Shown here: positions 1-11,792 of the stretch, in pieces
How positions within the stretch are numbered: the stretch's first letter is position 1
Layout of the letters: each line of letters opens with the position of its first letter
Origin: Corinectria fuckeliana
Taxonomy: Eukaryota; Ascomycota; Sordariomycetes; Hypocreales; Nectriaceae
DNA length: 64,000 nt
Direction of reading: 5' to 3'
Assembly: GCA_019137255.1 (NCBI GenBank)
Contig: WPDH01000067.1
Location: 248,001-312,000, forward strand
Program-made: the position numbers and the translations under genes
Notes under the pieces: generated by a model
What the model saw: only the letters and a program-made list of their open reading frames with translations
The model's database searches: none
What the model was told of the DNA's origin: nothing

Positions 1-211
1 CCAATGAAGAATGTGAAAGCCGAGGGATAGAAAGAAAAAGAAAATGTGCAAAGAGCCGTGCCATCATGAGTAGTGATATGATCTAGAGGACGCCGCCTTG
101 ATCATGATGGGCGAACACGGTCTCCCTTGGCCCAGCCAGCCAGCCAACCCAAAGCCGAAACCGTTTCAGCAAAAGTCCGGAGCCCCAAAACGCCGCGCAT
201 GCAGACAAATA

Positions 212-1261
212 TTATACAGAACCAAGACGGAGGAGGGCCTCGACGGCCTCTCGCTCCTGTGCGTCAGAGGTCCCCGCCAAAGCCGAAAAGTCGATGTTGG
301 TTGGTAGAGGTGGGCGAGCCATACCGGAGCTGCCAGAGAATGATCGCAGTCCACCGGGGGTATATACTGAAGAATTGTGCCCGCGGTCAGTCTGAGCCGC
401 AGCCATGTTGGGATACGATTCGGCTCGAAGGGCAGCAGCCCCAACAGTCGCCCAATCCTCGTCGTCGGTCACGTCCTCTGGGTCGTCGTTCATGACGACG
501 TCATCATCTGGGGCCTCAGAGCACGAGGCTGATGCGGAGCCGTCCATGGACATCTTGTCGGCCTCGTTCTCCATCATAGAGGCGTCGTTGTCGTCATGCG
601 AGAAGTGGGCGGATCCAGCGCCGCTCGACGCAGCGAGTCTGAGACGCTCTTGGCCTCTACCTCTGGTCTTGTTGATGGGAATGCCAGTGCCGTAGGACGA
701 TGGTGGCGTACCCTGACGGTGTCGCGCCGGTTGTCCTCGCTGACGAGCATCCCATCGACCCCATCCTACCTTCTCAAACTCCACGTCTCGTTCAACTCCT
801 CCTCTTTCCCCTCCACGGCCCTCCAATGCTCCCACAACCAATCTCCGCGCCTTGGCGGGCGGGATGCCCGAGAACCCCGGTACCGAGGTGGTTAGGTATC
901 CCATGATGTGCCTGATGGCCAGGGGCCCGTGGTTGAGCAGGATCTCCGGCAGGTGATGCTTGGAGAGGAGGGCGCTGGTGATGGCGCCCGATGCCTCAAG
1001 GAGCGCAGGCGAGACTGATCGGCCGCTATCGGCCGGCTCGTGGAGGTCGAGGTCGGAGTCGATGGGCTCGAGCTTGGCCTTATGAAGCTGCGCCTTGAGC
1101 CCGTGAGGAGGGAGGGCGGGGGAGATGGAGTTGGGAGGGGTTGGGAGGGGTTGAGATCGTGTCACAGTCGCAGGGACACTCCGAGCCGCTACAACAGTTA
1201 AGTTGTCTCGGCTCAAGGAGGCCTGGGGGATATCACGGGCAGACGCTGCCATGGTAGCCAT
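212..1261 (-). CDS. STB3: STB3-like Sin3-binding protein
   Basis: A single-exon coding region of 349 residues starting at the ATG at 1261 (a second Met lies three codons later). After a Ser/Pro-rich N-terminus with a TPPNSISP motif, residues about 88-148 form the conserved block of the fungal Stb3 (Sin3-binding) family, including HHLPEILLNHGPLAIRHIMG and VPGFSGIPPAKARRLV. The rest is low complexity: an Arg/Gly-rich part, an acidic stretch (residues about 225-270) and a conserved tail EREAVEALLRLGSV. In yeast, Stb3 binds the ribosomal RNA processing element and works with the Sin3 histone deacetylase complex to repress ribosome-biogenesis genes under poor nutrients. A nuclear role here is inferred from the family. 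A 5' UTR intron lies just upstream. Confidence 0.85.
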   Translation of the reverse strand: MATMAASARDIPQASLSRDNLTVVAARSVPATVTRSQPLPTPPNSISPALPPHGLKAQLHKAKLEPIDSDLDLHEPADSGRSVSPALLEASGAITSALLSKHHLPEILLNHGPLAIRHIMGYLTTSVPGFSGIPPAKARRLVVGALEGRGGERGGVERDVEFEKVGWGRWDARQRGQPARHRQGTPPSSYGTGIPINKTRGRGQERLRLAASSGAGSAHFSHDDNDASMMENEADKMSMDGSASASCSEAPDDDVVMNDDPEDVTDDEDWATVGAAALRAESYPNMAAAQTDRGHNSSVYTPGGLRSFSGSSGMARPPLPTNIDFSALAGTSDAQEREAVEALLRLGSV

Positions 1262-1301
1262 GATTGCCGGTATTCGGTTTGGGGTTCGCTTCCGAACAAG
1301 T

Positions 1302-1463
1302 CTGCAGGAAAAGCGTGTGGTCAGCGATGGGAAGTCTTCGGCTGCGGCGATGGGCGCAATGCGACGCAGTCTTGGAGGGGATGGGAGCAGCAGCAGGAAT
1401 ACGTGGTAGTGATTGGGGATGTTGACTCATGCGACTCGGGCGCATGGCAAGGAAGATACGTAC
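1302..1463 (-). other. Probable 5' UTR intron of the STB3-like gene
   Basis: On the minus strand a strong donor (CAG then GTACGT, from 1463) and an acceptor (TTTCCTGCAG, ending at 1302) bracket 162 bases. The ATG of the STB3-like gene follows about 40 bases after the acceptor. The leader beyond 1464 has no Met-initiated frame that continues into the gene, so this is best read as a leader intron. No transcript evidence is available. Confidence 0.45.
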
Positions 1464-4400
1464 CTGGTTCAGAAGCTGGAAGGACTGATCGCTAACAACA
1501 GTTAAGCTGGAGCGACGGAAACGGTATTGGCAGGCTTGGCAGAGCTGACGCGATGATCTGGACTGTGACAGATGACTCTTGATGTGAATGTGTTTTTCGT
1601 TGTGCTGTGTTGTTGTTGCTTGAGGAAGAGGAAAGGGAGGGACGGAGTTGCGACGGTCGGATACAAGTATAAGCAGCCCAGGCAGGTGAGCCTGTGAGTC
1701 TTCCGGTACGTATCTCCAGGTAGGTACCTTGAGTACCTCACCTACCGTCCCGTCCGTACGTACTGGGGGCAGGGAGCGACTCATCAGTGAGAGCGATAGG
1801 CCAGTCCGGGGAGGGGGGCGTGTAATTTCCTGAGCCACCTTTATAGATATTTTAGCACCCGACAACAAAGGTAACGAACGCCTCAGCAGCTAAGCACACC
1901 CCCCAGTCTCCACGAGATGGATGCTCAACATGCTGTAGGTACGACGACCGAGTTATGCAGTAAACCATAAAGTCCCCGTGTTTTCGTTCGTCTTTTTGGG
2001 GGGCGTCGGCGTAGCGCGTACAGTGGCTTGCTGATAAGGTTGGAGGGAATGAATGCGACGCGCACCTGGCTTTCCTCCTACGAATCCTCCTCGGGCCTGG
2101 GGATGAAAGAGAGCGGCATCCGAGTACTACCAGCGCACTGAGCCATATCCCCTGTCTCTGTTGTTATTATTGTTTTCCTGTTTCTGCTTTGGAAAAAATT
2201 GCTCGACTTCTAATATCCTTCTGCGTGCGTGCATACAAGTCAGTGCACGACGCCATCCATCGGATGCCCTCCCGCACGGGGCCGGTAGTCCAGGGAGACG
2301 GGACACAACAGAGCTGGAGACGGTCTAGGGGAGCGATCCGGGTAAGCGAGACGAGATAATTGCCGTTTCACTCTGCGCAGAGTCCACCACGAAGCCCGTT
2401 CTCTCCATTCTCCTATTTCCTCCTTTTGCAGAATTCATCGCCCAGCTCCAGCTCCAGCTCCAGCTCCGTGAACCGTACGGATGGGGAAGTTCTAGCATCG
2501 GGGCATTTCGGCTGTTCCATGTCGTCGTCGATGAGTGTTGATGCGCATGCAGTCTGGCGGAGAAGGCGTGCAGGGAGACGATGGAGACCCCGAGGCCCGC
2601 GACCGGCGTCAACTCTGGCTGGCTTGGAGCCGGTCACCCAACGTCGTCATTGTGCTTCTTCCGTTCAGTCCAAGGCATCGCTGGCCTCAAAAGACTGACC
2701 GGTTGGTATCCGCCATTGCCATGCCCCATCACGCACACCCTGACGGACCTCGTGTCGACGATGGCTGGTCGTCGTTCCTTCGAGCTACATGGCTCACGCA
2801 CTCACTCTCTCACTGATCAATCCTCATTCATGTCTCCCTGGCCCCATCACAGCCAAAAGTCTGGAGGATCTGTTAGCTTCCTCAAGAGTCGGACCAACGC
2901 CTCCCACCCACAAGCCCACGAGTCCCACCTAGCCCGAGAGATTGGGGCAATATAGGCCTACAGGGTTAGACGTTTGTTTGTACATAGTAGAGCACAACCC
3001 TCCTTTTATTCACCTGCCGGTGCCCGCATTCCTCCACCGCCAGCTTGGCGTGTTTGCCAAACAGGCAAGCAGGTGCCTTTCATCATTAGCGTCATCGTCG
3101 AAATCCGTGTCCAAAGTCAACACATCGCCGCTCTCAGAAGCGTTTGCCATACCTCGCGTTGCATCGCAGTGCAGAGTAGGTTCGTCCGCCAGAAGCAGAA
3201 GTGGCCCCCTAATAATTCCTAGCATCTGGCAGACGCCAGCACCGGCCCAATCTCCATAGCCCTTCTAGCCTAGGTCCTCCAAGGGGGTCGGGGTTTGAAA
3301 GGAGTTCTGAGACAAGGGTAATACAGTTGTCATCATTCCTCGTTATGTGCATATATGTGCGCACTCGGGCGCTCATCCGAATTGTAGAATAATTCAGACA
3401 CAGAGGCGGCGACAAAGGGGGGCGTGTTGGTATTATTAAATCATTTCGGATGTCCTGGACCTGATCGGTACACGTTTTGTTCCCGTGGTACCGTGTCGTG
3501 TTCAGCTATCCGCACGGCCTTGTCACCACCCCCAAGTACTTCGTAAGCCATGGACCATTCCGCCCCTGGAATTGTGTATCATGCCTCTGTCGCGTGGGCA
3601 GTTGGCGTCAAGATAACAACCCTAATGTGCTGTCAGGCGCAGTCTTGCCCTTATCATATGTGATTGAATCGTAATTATTCTTTGACAGTGGCCCTGACCT
3701 TGAATCGCACCCTTCTTAAGGGCGTGATGCTTTTGCGTCCCTGTGACGAACCCACCCGTGTCGTAACCGCACTGCCGATATCAATCCAACCAAACGGTCC
3801 GTCTGGCTCGCATCGTATGTAGCGGCTCGAACTTCGTAAGGGATGGCCGGTCGGGCGTATGAGTGGCTGCCTTGACCACGTACCTGTTGAGCGGCAGCCC
3901 GAGGTTCGAATGGCCAAATTCGCGCAAACCCTCCCACCCTCTCTCACGACTTCCTACGCTGCCATAGGAGGTCGGGTTTGCGTACCTGTCAGAAGCAGGC
4001 TGTCGCCCCGGAAAGTCGACGTGCAACCATCACGTTCCACATGACCTCCCTTCTGATTGGGCTCATCATGTCGTAGTTAGTTGACAATTAGTGGCAAGTT
4101 CCCATTCTCAACAGCACTCCTAACCACGGACGGTGGAGGCGCCCAGCTGCACGAAGTTTCCCCTCTTGGTGCTTTGTCGGATCAAGGATTGTAGATGCGA
4201 GCCTTGCGTAGCCCATCACCCATTGATACGATACCACGTTGTACGACGCGACATCGTGGGCCTTCCTCAAAAGATGTCGCTTCCCCGTGCCTTAGGTTGC
4301 CGGCCCAGCCACAAAGAGGGGGACCATGGGGGCCACGGGGGCGGGAATTGATAGCAACTCGTTCAAACCAACCGCCACTGGTTCACTTTGTCGTTCCATC

Positions 4401-4979
4401 GACCCGTTTGCCCCGCGGCTGCTGCGCCCAGGCCAGGATGAGTATGACGATAATATCATCTTGCGGGGTGGGGAGCCGGCACTACCGCAATGATCCCGGT
4501 CTGTCCCGCTCCAGCTCATCGTGCGGATGAGGCGTGTATCCATTGTCCCAACCGGGCGGTTGATGCACGACGCCATTCTGCTTGGTGTCCAGTTCAGTCG
4601 ATTCGTCACATTGTCCTGGTGTGGAAGCACTGCAACGACGCTTTCGGCCAAAGTTGCCCCGCCACCAAGTGATGAAGGGTTGATGGATACCTATATCCCG
4701 CCGCCATGTTTCGAGTCAAATCGTCACGATGCTCAATCACATCACATGGATCGGACGTGTGCACGAACCCATTGGTTGATAGGCGTGGTATCGGCCGTCA
4801 GTTTTCGGAGTGTCGCTCGCTCCGCAATGGGGCTCACAGGTACGTTTCCGATGGGTCGTCAACCATTAGAATCGCCCAGTAAAGCCTTGTGATAGTATAG
4901 ACAATGTCCAACTCGAGTTGTGTGTTGTGGACATGACCAAGGGTCTACAAACCCTGGATAGCCGAACCTTCCGTGTCCC
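1464..4979. other. Gene-free stretch between STB3 and TOP3
   Basis: About 3.5 kb with no frame that looks coding. The open frames are short, overlap on both strands and have shuffled Ser/Arg/His/Cys-rich composition. It holds the leader and promoter of the STB3-like gene (to about 2.2 kb), a small CAGCTC repeat at 2443-2466, and the 3' flank of TOP3. A palindromic GGTACC/CCTAGG-type patch near 1720-1745 is of a kind common in these genomes. Confidence 0.5.
2443..2466. repeat. CAGCTC hexamer repeat, four copies
   Basis: Four exact tandem copies of CAGCTC. Any frame across it gives a dipeptide repeat, so the short open frames through it are not evidence of a gene. Confidence 0.85.
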
Positions 4980-7222
4980 TCAGTTCCCGGCTTGTGCAAA
5001 GACAAACTCGCGGCATGCCTGTTATGTTCCGGTCAGCAATGTGGCCCCTTGTGAATCTTTGACGAAAACATACCGTTCTCAGAACGCCCAGTTTTTGTTG
5101 AGACTGCATGAACACATGGTGATACTGGGCGATGCTCTCCCGAAGCACCACCTCCTTGCTTGTACGACCTTCGCAGATAGCCTTCATCTTCAATTCCATC
5201 TCCTTGCGGAGGAACGGCTTGCCGAGACTCGTCTCGAAGTTCATTCGATCGAAGCCCAGAATCAGGGCCACTCCCAGTTGCGTAGGCACGAATACTTTCA
5301 TACCTCCCCTCCGACTCCCGGCTGACGAAGCTCCTCCTCGCCCTCGTCCGCCTCTGCCGCCCCGCCCACCCCGTCCTCGGCCTCCTCTTGCAGGCGGGGC
5401 TTCATCCGGCTCCTCGTGTTCTGTTGTTGTCTGACCTGATCTCTCAATTGTCGCCACGTATTCCCTGTCCTGAATCTTTTGTATGTGCTCAGCCATGGTT
5501 GCATCGGTGCCAATCCCGTTAGCATCCATTAGGGCGATTAGATCAGCCTCGGTGAGATAGCCGGGCGGCGAAGTCTTTCCCTCAGATATCATAGCCTCTG
5601 TCGGTTGGAACTGTTCCCCCACGGTGAACTTTGGAAGCTCGACTGAGTTGGTCCAACTCTCGTAGATGTACACTTCAAGATAGTTCCTCTCCAGAACAAT
5701 GACGCCGTGTGCGGTGAATATCTCTTCTCCGAATTCGAGCTCGACATCAGTTGCCATGCCTTTTGCATCCTCGGAGCAACAGGCCAGGAAACGGCGGACC
5801 ACGTACTCGTAGAGGCGACCTTCGTCGAAGTTCAAGACGCTCGGTGCAGCATATGTGATTGGGTGGATAGGCGGATGAGCCTTGTCATCATGCCTACCTT
5901 CCCTTGGTTGCTGAAAAGCGCCATTCACGAGCCCTTGAGCGAATTGGCCCCATCGTTGATCAGGTGTCTGCTTCTGGACAAGAGCTTTGAGATCGATACC
6001 CTTGTCGAACCGGTCCGTCTCGGTTCTCGGATAGCTTATGAATCCCTTGTTGTAGAGTCCCTCGGCAATAGTCATGGCCTGTTGACCAGTCAAACGCAAG
6101 AGGCGTGTAGCGGCCTTTTGCAACTCGACAGTAGTGAGAGGTAAGGGCTTGAACTTTCGAGTTGGCTTCTCTTGGACTTTGGTTACTGAGGCGTTCTTGG
6201 CTGCGAGACATCTCTCATAAAGTATGACTGTTGACATGCGGTCAAATAGTCGATTGCGTTGCCAATTGAAGTTGATCTTTTTGCTCTCTCGATTGTGCAT
6301 CACTTTAATGCTCCAGAACGTCTCTGGCACAAAGTTCTTCACACGGAAGTATCGGTCCACAACAAAGCCGAGGGTTGGGAATTGGCAAGAACCTATCTTG
6401 TCAGTACACACCTAGCCTTACTGTAGTGAAGCACATACCATAGCTCATGGTCAGGTTCTCCATCGGCCCCCCCAGAGGCCTGAGACTATTCGTGATAAAT
6501 CGGGTGAAGGCATAGCCGATACGAAGATCCAACTCGATCCTAGTAGCAACCGCGTCGACCTGCCGGTCATCCAAGTTTGACAATCTCCTGGCTGCAGAGA
6601 GAACGTGTCTGCCACACACTGTTAGTTAGGCAACGGAGGGATGCATAGTTCAGAGAGTACAGACGCTCGTTCAACGTTGCTGAATCTGGCACGTTTAACC
6701 TGGATTCCCGCGTTTCCTGCTCGGGCAGCTGTGACGATCTCGTGGCCAATGTACTCGCCTTCGCGATCGCAATCGGTCCAGATGACCAAGAGTCGGGCAT
6801 ATCTAGCCTGCGATTCGAGATTCTTGGCAATCGTTTTTTTATCCTTTAGGCGGTCAGCTTCAATCCATGTTGCTGGGCTTGTGCACACTTACTTCATAGA
6901 CGCTGGTCACGACTGGTGCGCTAAAGAGCGTCTCCGGCGGAGGATGGCTCCAGTTCTTGTATTCGGGTGTGAATTCGGCGTTTGTTAAGTGGCCTGTGAC
7001 GCAGGTCATAGTGACGGAACAATTTCCCCACGGGGGGCCGAAATCAAAGTCAAAGGAGTAATTCTTGATGTACTGGTTCCGAGTGTTGTGCTGCACATGA
7101 TCAGCATATGCTCGAAAAAGGACACGGGTTGACCGACTCACCGTCTGATGGGAGCCACCAGAGAGGTGGCTAGCAACAGCCTTGGAGATGGACGGCTTCT
7201 CGGCCACACATAACACCCTCAT
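4980..7222 (-). CDS. TOP3: DNA topoisomerase III (type IA), six exons
   Basis: Six exons: 7222-7142, 7090-6893, 6843-6665, 6608-6439, 6392-5074 and 5018-4980, joining to 661 codons plus stop, a normal Top3 length. The N-terminus MRVLCVAEKPSISKAVASHL starts the TOPRIM domain, and WTDCDREGEYIG carries its metal-binding DxD. The catalytic Tyr is in GFISYPRTET. An Arg/Gly tract (RGGRGRGGRGG type) sits just before the last core block MKVFVPTQLGVALILG. The small last exon adds ACREFVFAQAGN, the usual end of fungal Top3. The enzyme passes single strands through a nick and, with a RecQ/Sgs1-type helicase and Rmi1, dissolves recombination intermediates in the nucleus. It is divergent from the DUF1295 gene. 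An ACGCGT box lies 123 bases upstream of the ATG. Intron 3 has a weak donor (GTCTGT). Confidence 0.95.
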
Positions 7223-7903
7223 CTTGGAATGTGTTCGTGAAAGGAGGTGAGGTTGGGAGTTCTGATAACCGGAGTGTGGCCCTAGGCGCAACCCGTCGGA
7301 GTTGAGGTAGGCACGACACAGTGAAGGAGAACTTGCAGATTGGGACGCGTCCAAGTTTCTCAACTATCACGATCCGCATCTGCTATGGGCTTTATCATGC
7401 CGGTTCCCTATGCCCCTCTCGACACGGACACATCAATAAAACGACTAGTATGGTTTAGCTGTCTATGTCTTGGTGTCTGAATGGCCTGAGTGTCAAGTTC
7501 ACTGTTGTCGTCGAAGAAAAAATCAGCGCGCGTCGCTGAGGAAGTCCCAGCGTGAATTTTAGTGAGCTCAGGTGTCGTTAGCAGTAGTCCTGCCGCGGTC
7601 AGGCGGGTCTCGGTGCCTGAACGAACTAGCCACAGCGGCTCCATCCGCTGGCAAGGTGCCCGATCGCCTTCCAACGACAGCCCCCTAACCCCCCCTAAAC
7701 CCCACAGCCACAGGGCGCTCGGTCAAGGTTGGAGATTGCCGGAGCTAAGCTTAAAGTGGCGCTTGTCATCCTTAGCCGCAGCAGATCGAATCTATGACGT
7801 TGCTACCACCGCTGTCCTTTTACTACGACCTCGCCATTGCAACCACACCAAAGCCCTCCCCCCTGTCTTTGCATCTACAATTATACGAATACCAGCTCTC
7901 ACC
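7223..7903. promoter_or_regulatory. Divergent promoter between TOP3 and the DUF1295 gene
   Basis: The 681 bases between two outward-facing start codons must hold both promoters. It contains a 10-base palindrome GGACGCGTCC (7343-7352) and a C-rich/A-rich patch before the DUF1295 start. No convincing reading frame of its own is present. Confidence 0.6.
7345..7350. promoter_or_regulatory. ACGCGT (MluI cell-cycle box-like) upstream of TOP3
   Basis: ACGCGT is the core bound by MBF (Mbp1/Swi6-type) factors that time S-phase and DNA-repair genes in yeasts. It lies 123 bases upstream of the TOP3 ATG inside a longer palindrome. The hexamer also occurs elsewhere in the window, so function is only inferred. 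Confidence 0.3.
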
Positions 7904-9146
7904 ATGTCTCTACCACTCCTCAAGTCCCTCGAGGACTGCAGTGACTACTCAAAAACAGTCGAGCCCTTCCTACCCCAGCTATATGACCTGCCGGGCAAGA
8001 TTCTGGAAAATATTGGCAGTCCAGCCGCCCTGACGCAGCTGTATATCGACACGAACCCGCTCATCTCGGGCTTTGGGACATCTCTGGCTTTCGCCTTCAT
8101 TTTCCTTGTCGTCTCGGAGATCAACAGGAACTACTCACAGATTGATCGCATGTGGAGTTTCCTTCCTAATTTCTACATCGTGCATCTAGCTATTTGGGCT
8201 CGCCTTGCCGGTGTTCCGCACTCTCGTATTGATCTAATTGCCCTCTTCAGCACCATCTGGAGCGTAAGACAAGATCTCCCACATACATACTTATTCTGGC
8301 TTGCTGACTAGCTGCTATAGTGCCGATTGACTTTCAACTATTGGCGCAAGGGTGGCTATAATGTCGGATCTGAAGACTACAGGTGGTAAGTTGGGGAACC
8401 CTGTCCCCCCCAGGACACCACGCTTATACCTTGTAGGCAAATAGTCAAGGGCTATGTGCCAGGCATTGTCTTCTTCCTTTTCAACGTCACCTTCATCTCT
8501 TTTATTCAGAGTGTTCTGCTCTTTGCCATCTCAGGCGCCCCCACCTACGCCATCTTACTTTCAACTCAGTTCCAGAGCGACATCACAGCCGCCGATGTCT
8601 CCTACTTTGCCGTGGAGGTTGCGCTAGTTATCAGCGAGTTCATCAGCGACGGTCAGCAGTGGAGTGAGTACCTACGTTATTTAGGCTCTTAATTTTGCAG
8701 ACTAACTCGGGTAACCAGCCTTTCAAAGTGCTAAGCACCAATACCAGAAAGATGCCCAATTGCCCAAGGACTTCAGCCAGGCTGATCTTGACCGTGGTTT
8801 CCTATGCACGGGGATGTGGGCATACAGCAGGCACCCCAATTTCTTCGCTGAGCAGATGATCTGGTTTGTCATTTACCAGTGGAGCTGCTTTGCGACGAAC
8901 AACCTTTACAGCTGGACATTTGCTGGAGCGGGCTTTTTGATCCTGCTCTTCCAAGGCTCGACTTGGCTAACGGAGCTGATCACTGCCGGCAAGTACACCG
9001 AGTACCCAGCATATCAGAAGCAAGTTGGTATGTTTTTTCCAACTTCGTTTTCAGGATACAAAACTCCCGTCCAATTGCCCAAGATTATCAGGACGAGTGA
9101 GTTGGCCAAGCTTCAGGAACAGAAGGAGACGAAGAAGCAGAAGTAG
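7904..9146 (+). CDS. DUF1295 multi-pass membrane protein (steroid 5-alpha reductase-like fold)
   Basis: Four exons (7904-8263, 8321-8385, 8437-8663, 8719-9146) give 359 residues from the first ATG with a good context (CACCATG). Several hydrophobic spans are visible, for example around FGTSLAFAFIFLVVSEI, YVPGIVFFLFNVTFISF and FAGAGFLILLF. The C-terminal half carries the family signature: LDRGFLCTGMWAYSRHPNFF, followed by EQMIWFVIYQW and WLTELITAGKYTEYPAY. The chain ends in a Lys/Glu-rich tail, KETKKQK, resembling a dilysine ER-retention signal. DUF1295 proteins are related to steroid and isoprenylcysteine reductases or methyltransferases, but the fungal members have no settled reaction. ER membrane location is inferred. 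Confidence 0.9.
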
Positions 9147-9325
9147 GTCCGCTCATACAGCACAAATTTTGTCAATTGGGTGGCTTGGGGGACAACTGCC
9201 ATCTTTTATGGGTAGAATAGAGGTGCCTTGCTATGAGGCCGTCTGGACAGGGCGATGGTCATGTGCTGGACAAATGCATTTGAAAGTCTCCACGTAGTCT
9301 AGAAATCTATAGCGTCTAATGCTTC

Positions 9326-10397
9326 TCAAGCTCCCAGTCTAAGGTCGCTCAGTTTATCAGCGTAAAATGAAGGGACGGCGATGGGGTCATCCTTCTCCCA
9401 ATCTGCCTTCTGGTTCACACCCGTCGAGACATGTAGGGTCCCGCCCAGCTTTCCCTCGACGCCAAATTTGATGTCCGTGTTGAGTCGATCCCCGATCATG
9501 CACGTTCGCGCCCTGTCCAGTTGAAACTTCCCCTCGACCGCATCCATCATGGCCTGGCTAGGCTTGCCCAACGCCAAAGGCTGCTGGCCCGAAGCGTAGA
9601 CCAGAGGGACATGCACAGATCCGGCGCCGAGGAAGAAGTCGTGGTGCATGGGCAAGGTAGAGTCGACGTTGGTGGCGAGGAATAGGGCTCCGCGCTTCAG
9701 GTAATGCATGCCCACAGCGAGCTTGAGGTAGTTTATGTGGAAGTCGAGGCCGCACAGGACGACGCCAACGTCTGGGTCTAGCGCAGAGCCGTCGGCGATG
9801 GCTTTGAAGTCCTCCGGAGTGATGTCGCGGCGGAAGGCCGGGTCGGTGCCGCCGATATACGGGACACCCTCGGACTCAAGCTCCTTCTCGATTCCTGTCT
9901 CGCCGATGATGTAGACCTTGTTCTTGCCCTCGGGGAGCTTGAGGATGCGGGAGACGTAGATGGCGGCCGAGTAGCTGGAGCCAAAGATGTCGTCGACCTC
10001 GCTGGGGATTCCCAGGCCGGTGAGCTTCTTGAGGTACTCTTGGCGGGACTTTGTTGAGTTGTTGGTCACGAAGACGGTTCTCTTTCCTTCGTGGACGTGT
10101 GAGTCATGGTTCCGTGACGACCGTGGGTTCACTCAACCTTTTGATCTCAGGAGAGCGATGGTTTCGGGGACTCCCTCGAATATGTGGTCACCCGACCAGA
10201 GAACACCTGTATCGTTAGTCCCGGGTCTCTCTTCGGGATCTGTTTCACATACCGTCGCAGTCAAAGAGAAACGTCTTTCATAAACGTCAGCGTTGAGAAC
10301 TTAGACTGCTGACGACTAAATCACTCACATCGAACTTGTCGATGAACTCGTTAATCGCGGCGGGGTCACCAGTGAGGTACTTTGGTGTCGCAGCCAT
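9326..10397 (-). CDS. PHO13: PHO13-type 4-nitrophenylphosphatase / phosphoglycolate phosphatase (HAD family)
   Basis: Four exons (10397-10329, 10274-10253, 10206-10138, 10086-9326) encode 306 residues. HAD motif I is split by an intron but reads FLFDCDGVLW when spliced; motif II is VFVTNNSTKSR; motif III/IV is ARTCMIGDRLNTDIKFG. The C2-type cap region lies between them, matching yeast Pho13 and mammalian PGP. Members dephosphorylate small metabolites such as 2-phosphoglycolate and side products of glycolysis and the pentose phosphate pathway, as metabolite repair in the cytosol. The second exon is only 22 bases long. The promoter region is shared, at a distance, with the small gene starting at 11793. 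Confidence 0.93.
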
Positions 10398-11792
10398 CTT
10401 GGGGTAGCCAGGTCAAGCAGTCGGGCGTCTGGTTTTATCTTTGCAACGATGAAGATAGATAATGAAGATGAACCATGGTGTCTTGTCTGTTTCTGCTGAG
10501 ATGAGACTGTGAGGCTTAGTCATTGGTGTGGTTCCAAGTTGAGGAGCTTGGAGCTGACAGTGTCAGCAAATATGACTCTTTACAGCAGTAAATTGTGCTC
10601 TCCAGCTTTTAAATAGAGATGTCGACATCACAGACCAAGAATCATCAGCCAATAGAAGGAATTATTGAACATACCCGTCAGCTACAACAACAGTCGCATT
10701 CCAAGCTCGCCAGGTGGTGTAGGGTAGGAGACGCTGCAAATACTGTGGTGACCAATGCCAGCTTGATGACATCATTATCCGCTAGACTCGGGAGTTGACT
10801 TTAACACACAAGCCATCGGAGAAAAGCAAACTCTGCATTGCTCTAATTAGCATGCGAGCGCAGATTTTCACGCGGAGCCGTCGGACACGGCATCTCGTTT
10901 TCCCTTCCCCCCCCGATGTCGGTGGCTCTCTACGTACCCGAAAAGATTGCCGCGTGGCGAGCGCAAAGGGTTCCGCTTGTTCCACATGACTTCGAAGAGG
11001 CAGAGTCAAATCCAACGGCGCCTTTTTGATTGGCTTGCGGGTCGGAACCCGGCATGGCGGCGAACGAGCAATCGGCAGGAGTCTCCAACTTATCATATGC
11101 AAATCCGCACGGCCTCGCGGACTTACGGCTGTATCACCATGCAACTGTGTAAATCGCATATGCGGCGAGGGTTGTTTCCCCGCTCGCCCGCGACCCTCCA
11201 CCTCAAGCTCAGGAATCAGGGTGCGAGATGCCTCTCACCGAGTATGTAAGCCCAGCGTCCACACCGCCCGAAGCTGTCCGGGTTTGAGTGGGGGGCTTGA
11301 AGGGATTAATGCTGCGTAGAAGGGTTGAAGGTGGAGACGTTGGACCCTGAGGCTAACTAAAAGGTCAAGGATGGAAAAGTTGGAAGGTGTGGAAGGCGTT
11401 CGGCGACGCCGCTAAGCAGGACACACCCTGACGGACGAGCTTGATCAGCGCGCGGTCTCATTATAATAAATTCTTCGTGGATCCGCTGCTCCATTCATTC
11501 TGATATCGGCTCAATCCTTGCCTGTCTTCTTTCTTTCTTTATGTGGACGTGGCGTTCGGAGATAGTACTTGACGTGGACACACGACACATAACCGTAGCC
11601 ATAAATACCTATCTACCTCCTGCTGCACCCGGCCGAACTACTCTTCTCATCGACTGCGTTTTTCTCCAACCAGAATTCTCCTTCTTCATTCTACATCCTC
11701 ACACCTCACTCTTCCTTCACTGCCTATACCTCACTCAGTCTTCACTCTCCACTCACCACTTCCTCTCCCGCTGCTTCCTCAAGCTCAACAAC
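10398..11792. other. Long divergent intergenic and leader region
   Basis: The 1.4 kb between PHO13 and the next plus-strand gene shows no credible coding frame. The last 270 bases are pyrimidine-rich with TTCTTTCTTTC and CACTCACC runs, typical of a transcribed fungal leader, so the downstream gene probably has a long 5' UTR. A TATA-like ATTATAATAAATT lies near 11460. Confidence 0.45.

Noticed and set aside
405..906. Plus-strand open frames opposite the STB3-like gene
   Set aside because: Ser/Arg-rich shadows of the real minus-strand gene, caused by its GC-rich third codon positions.
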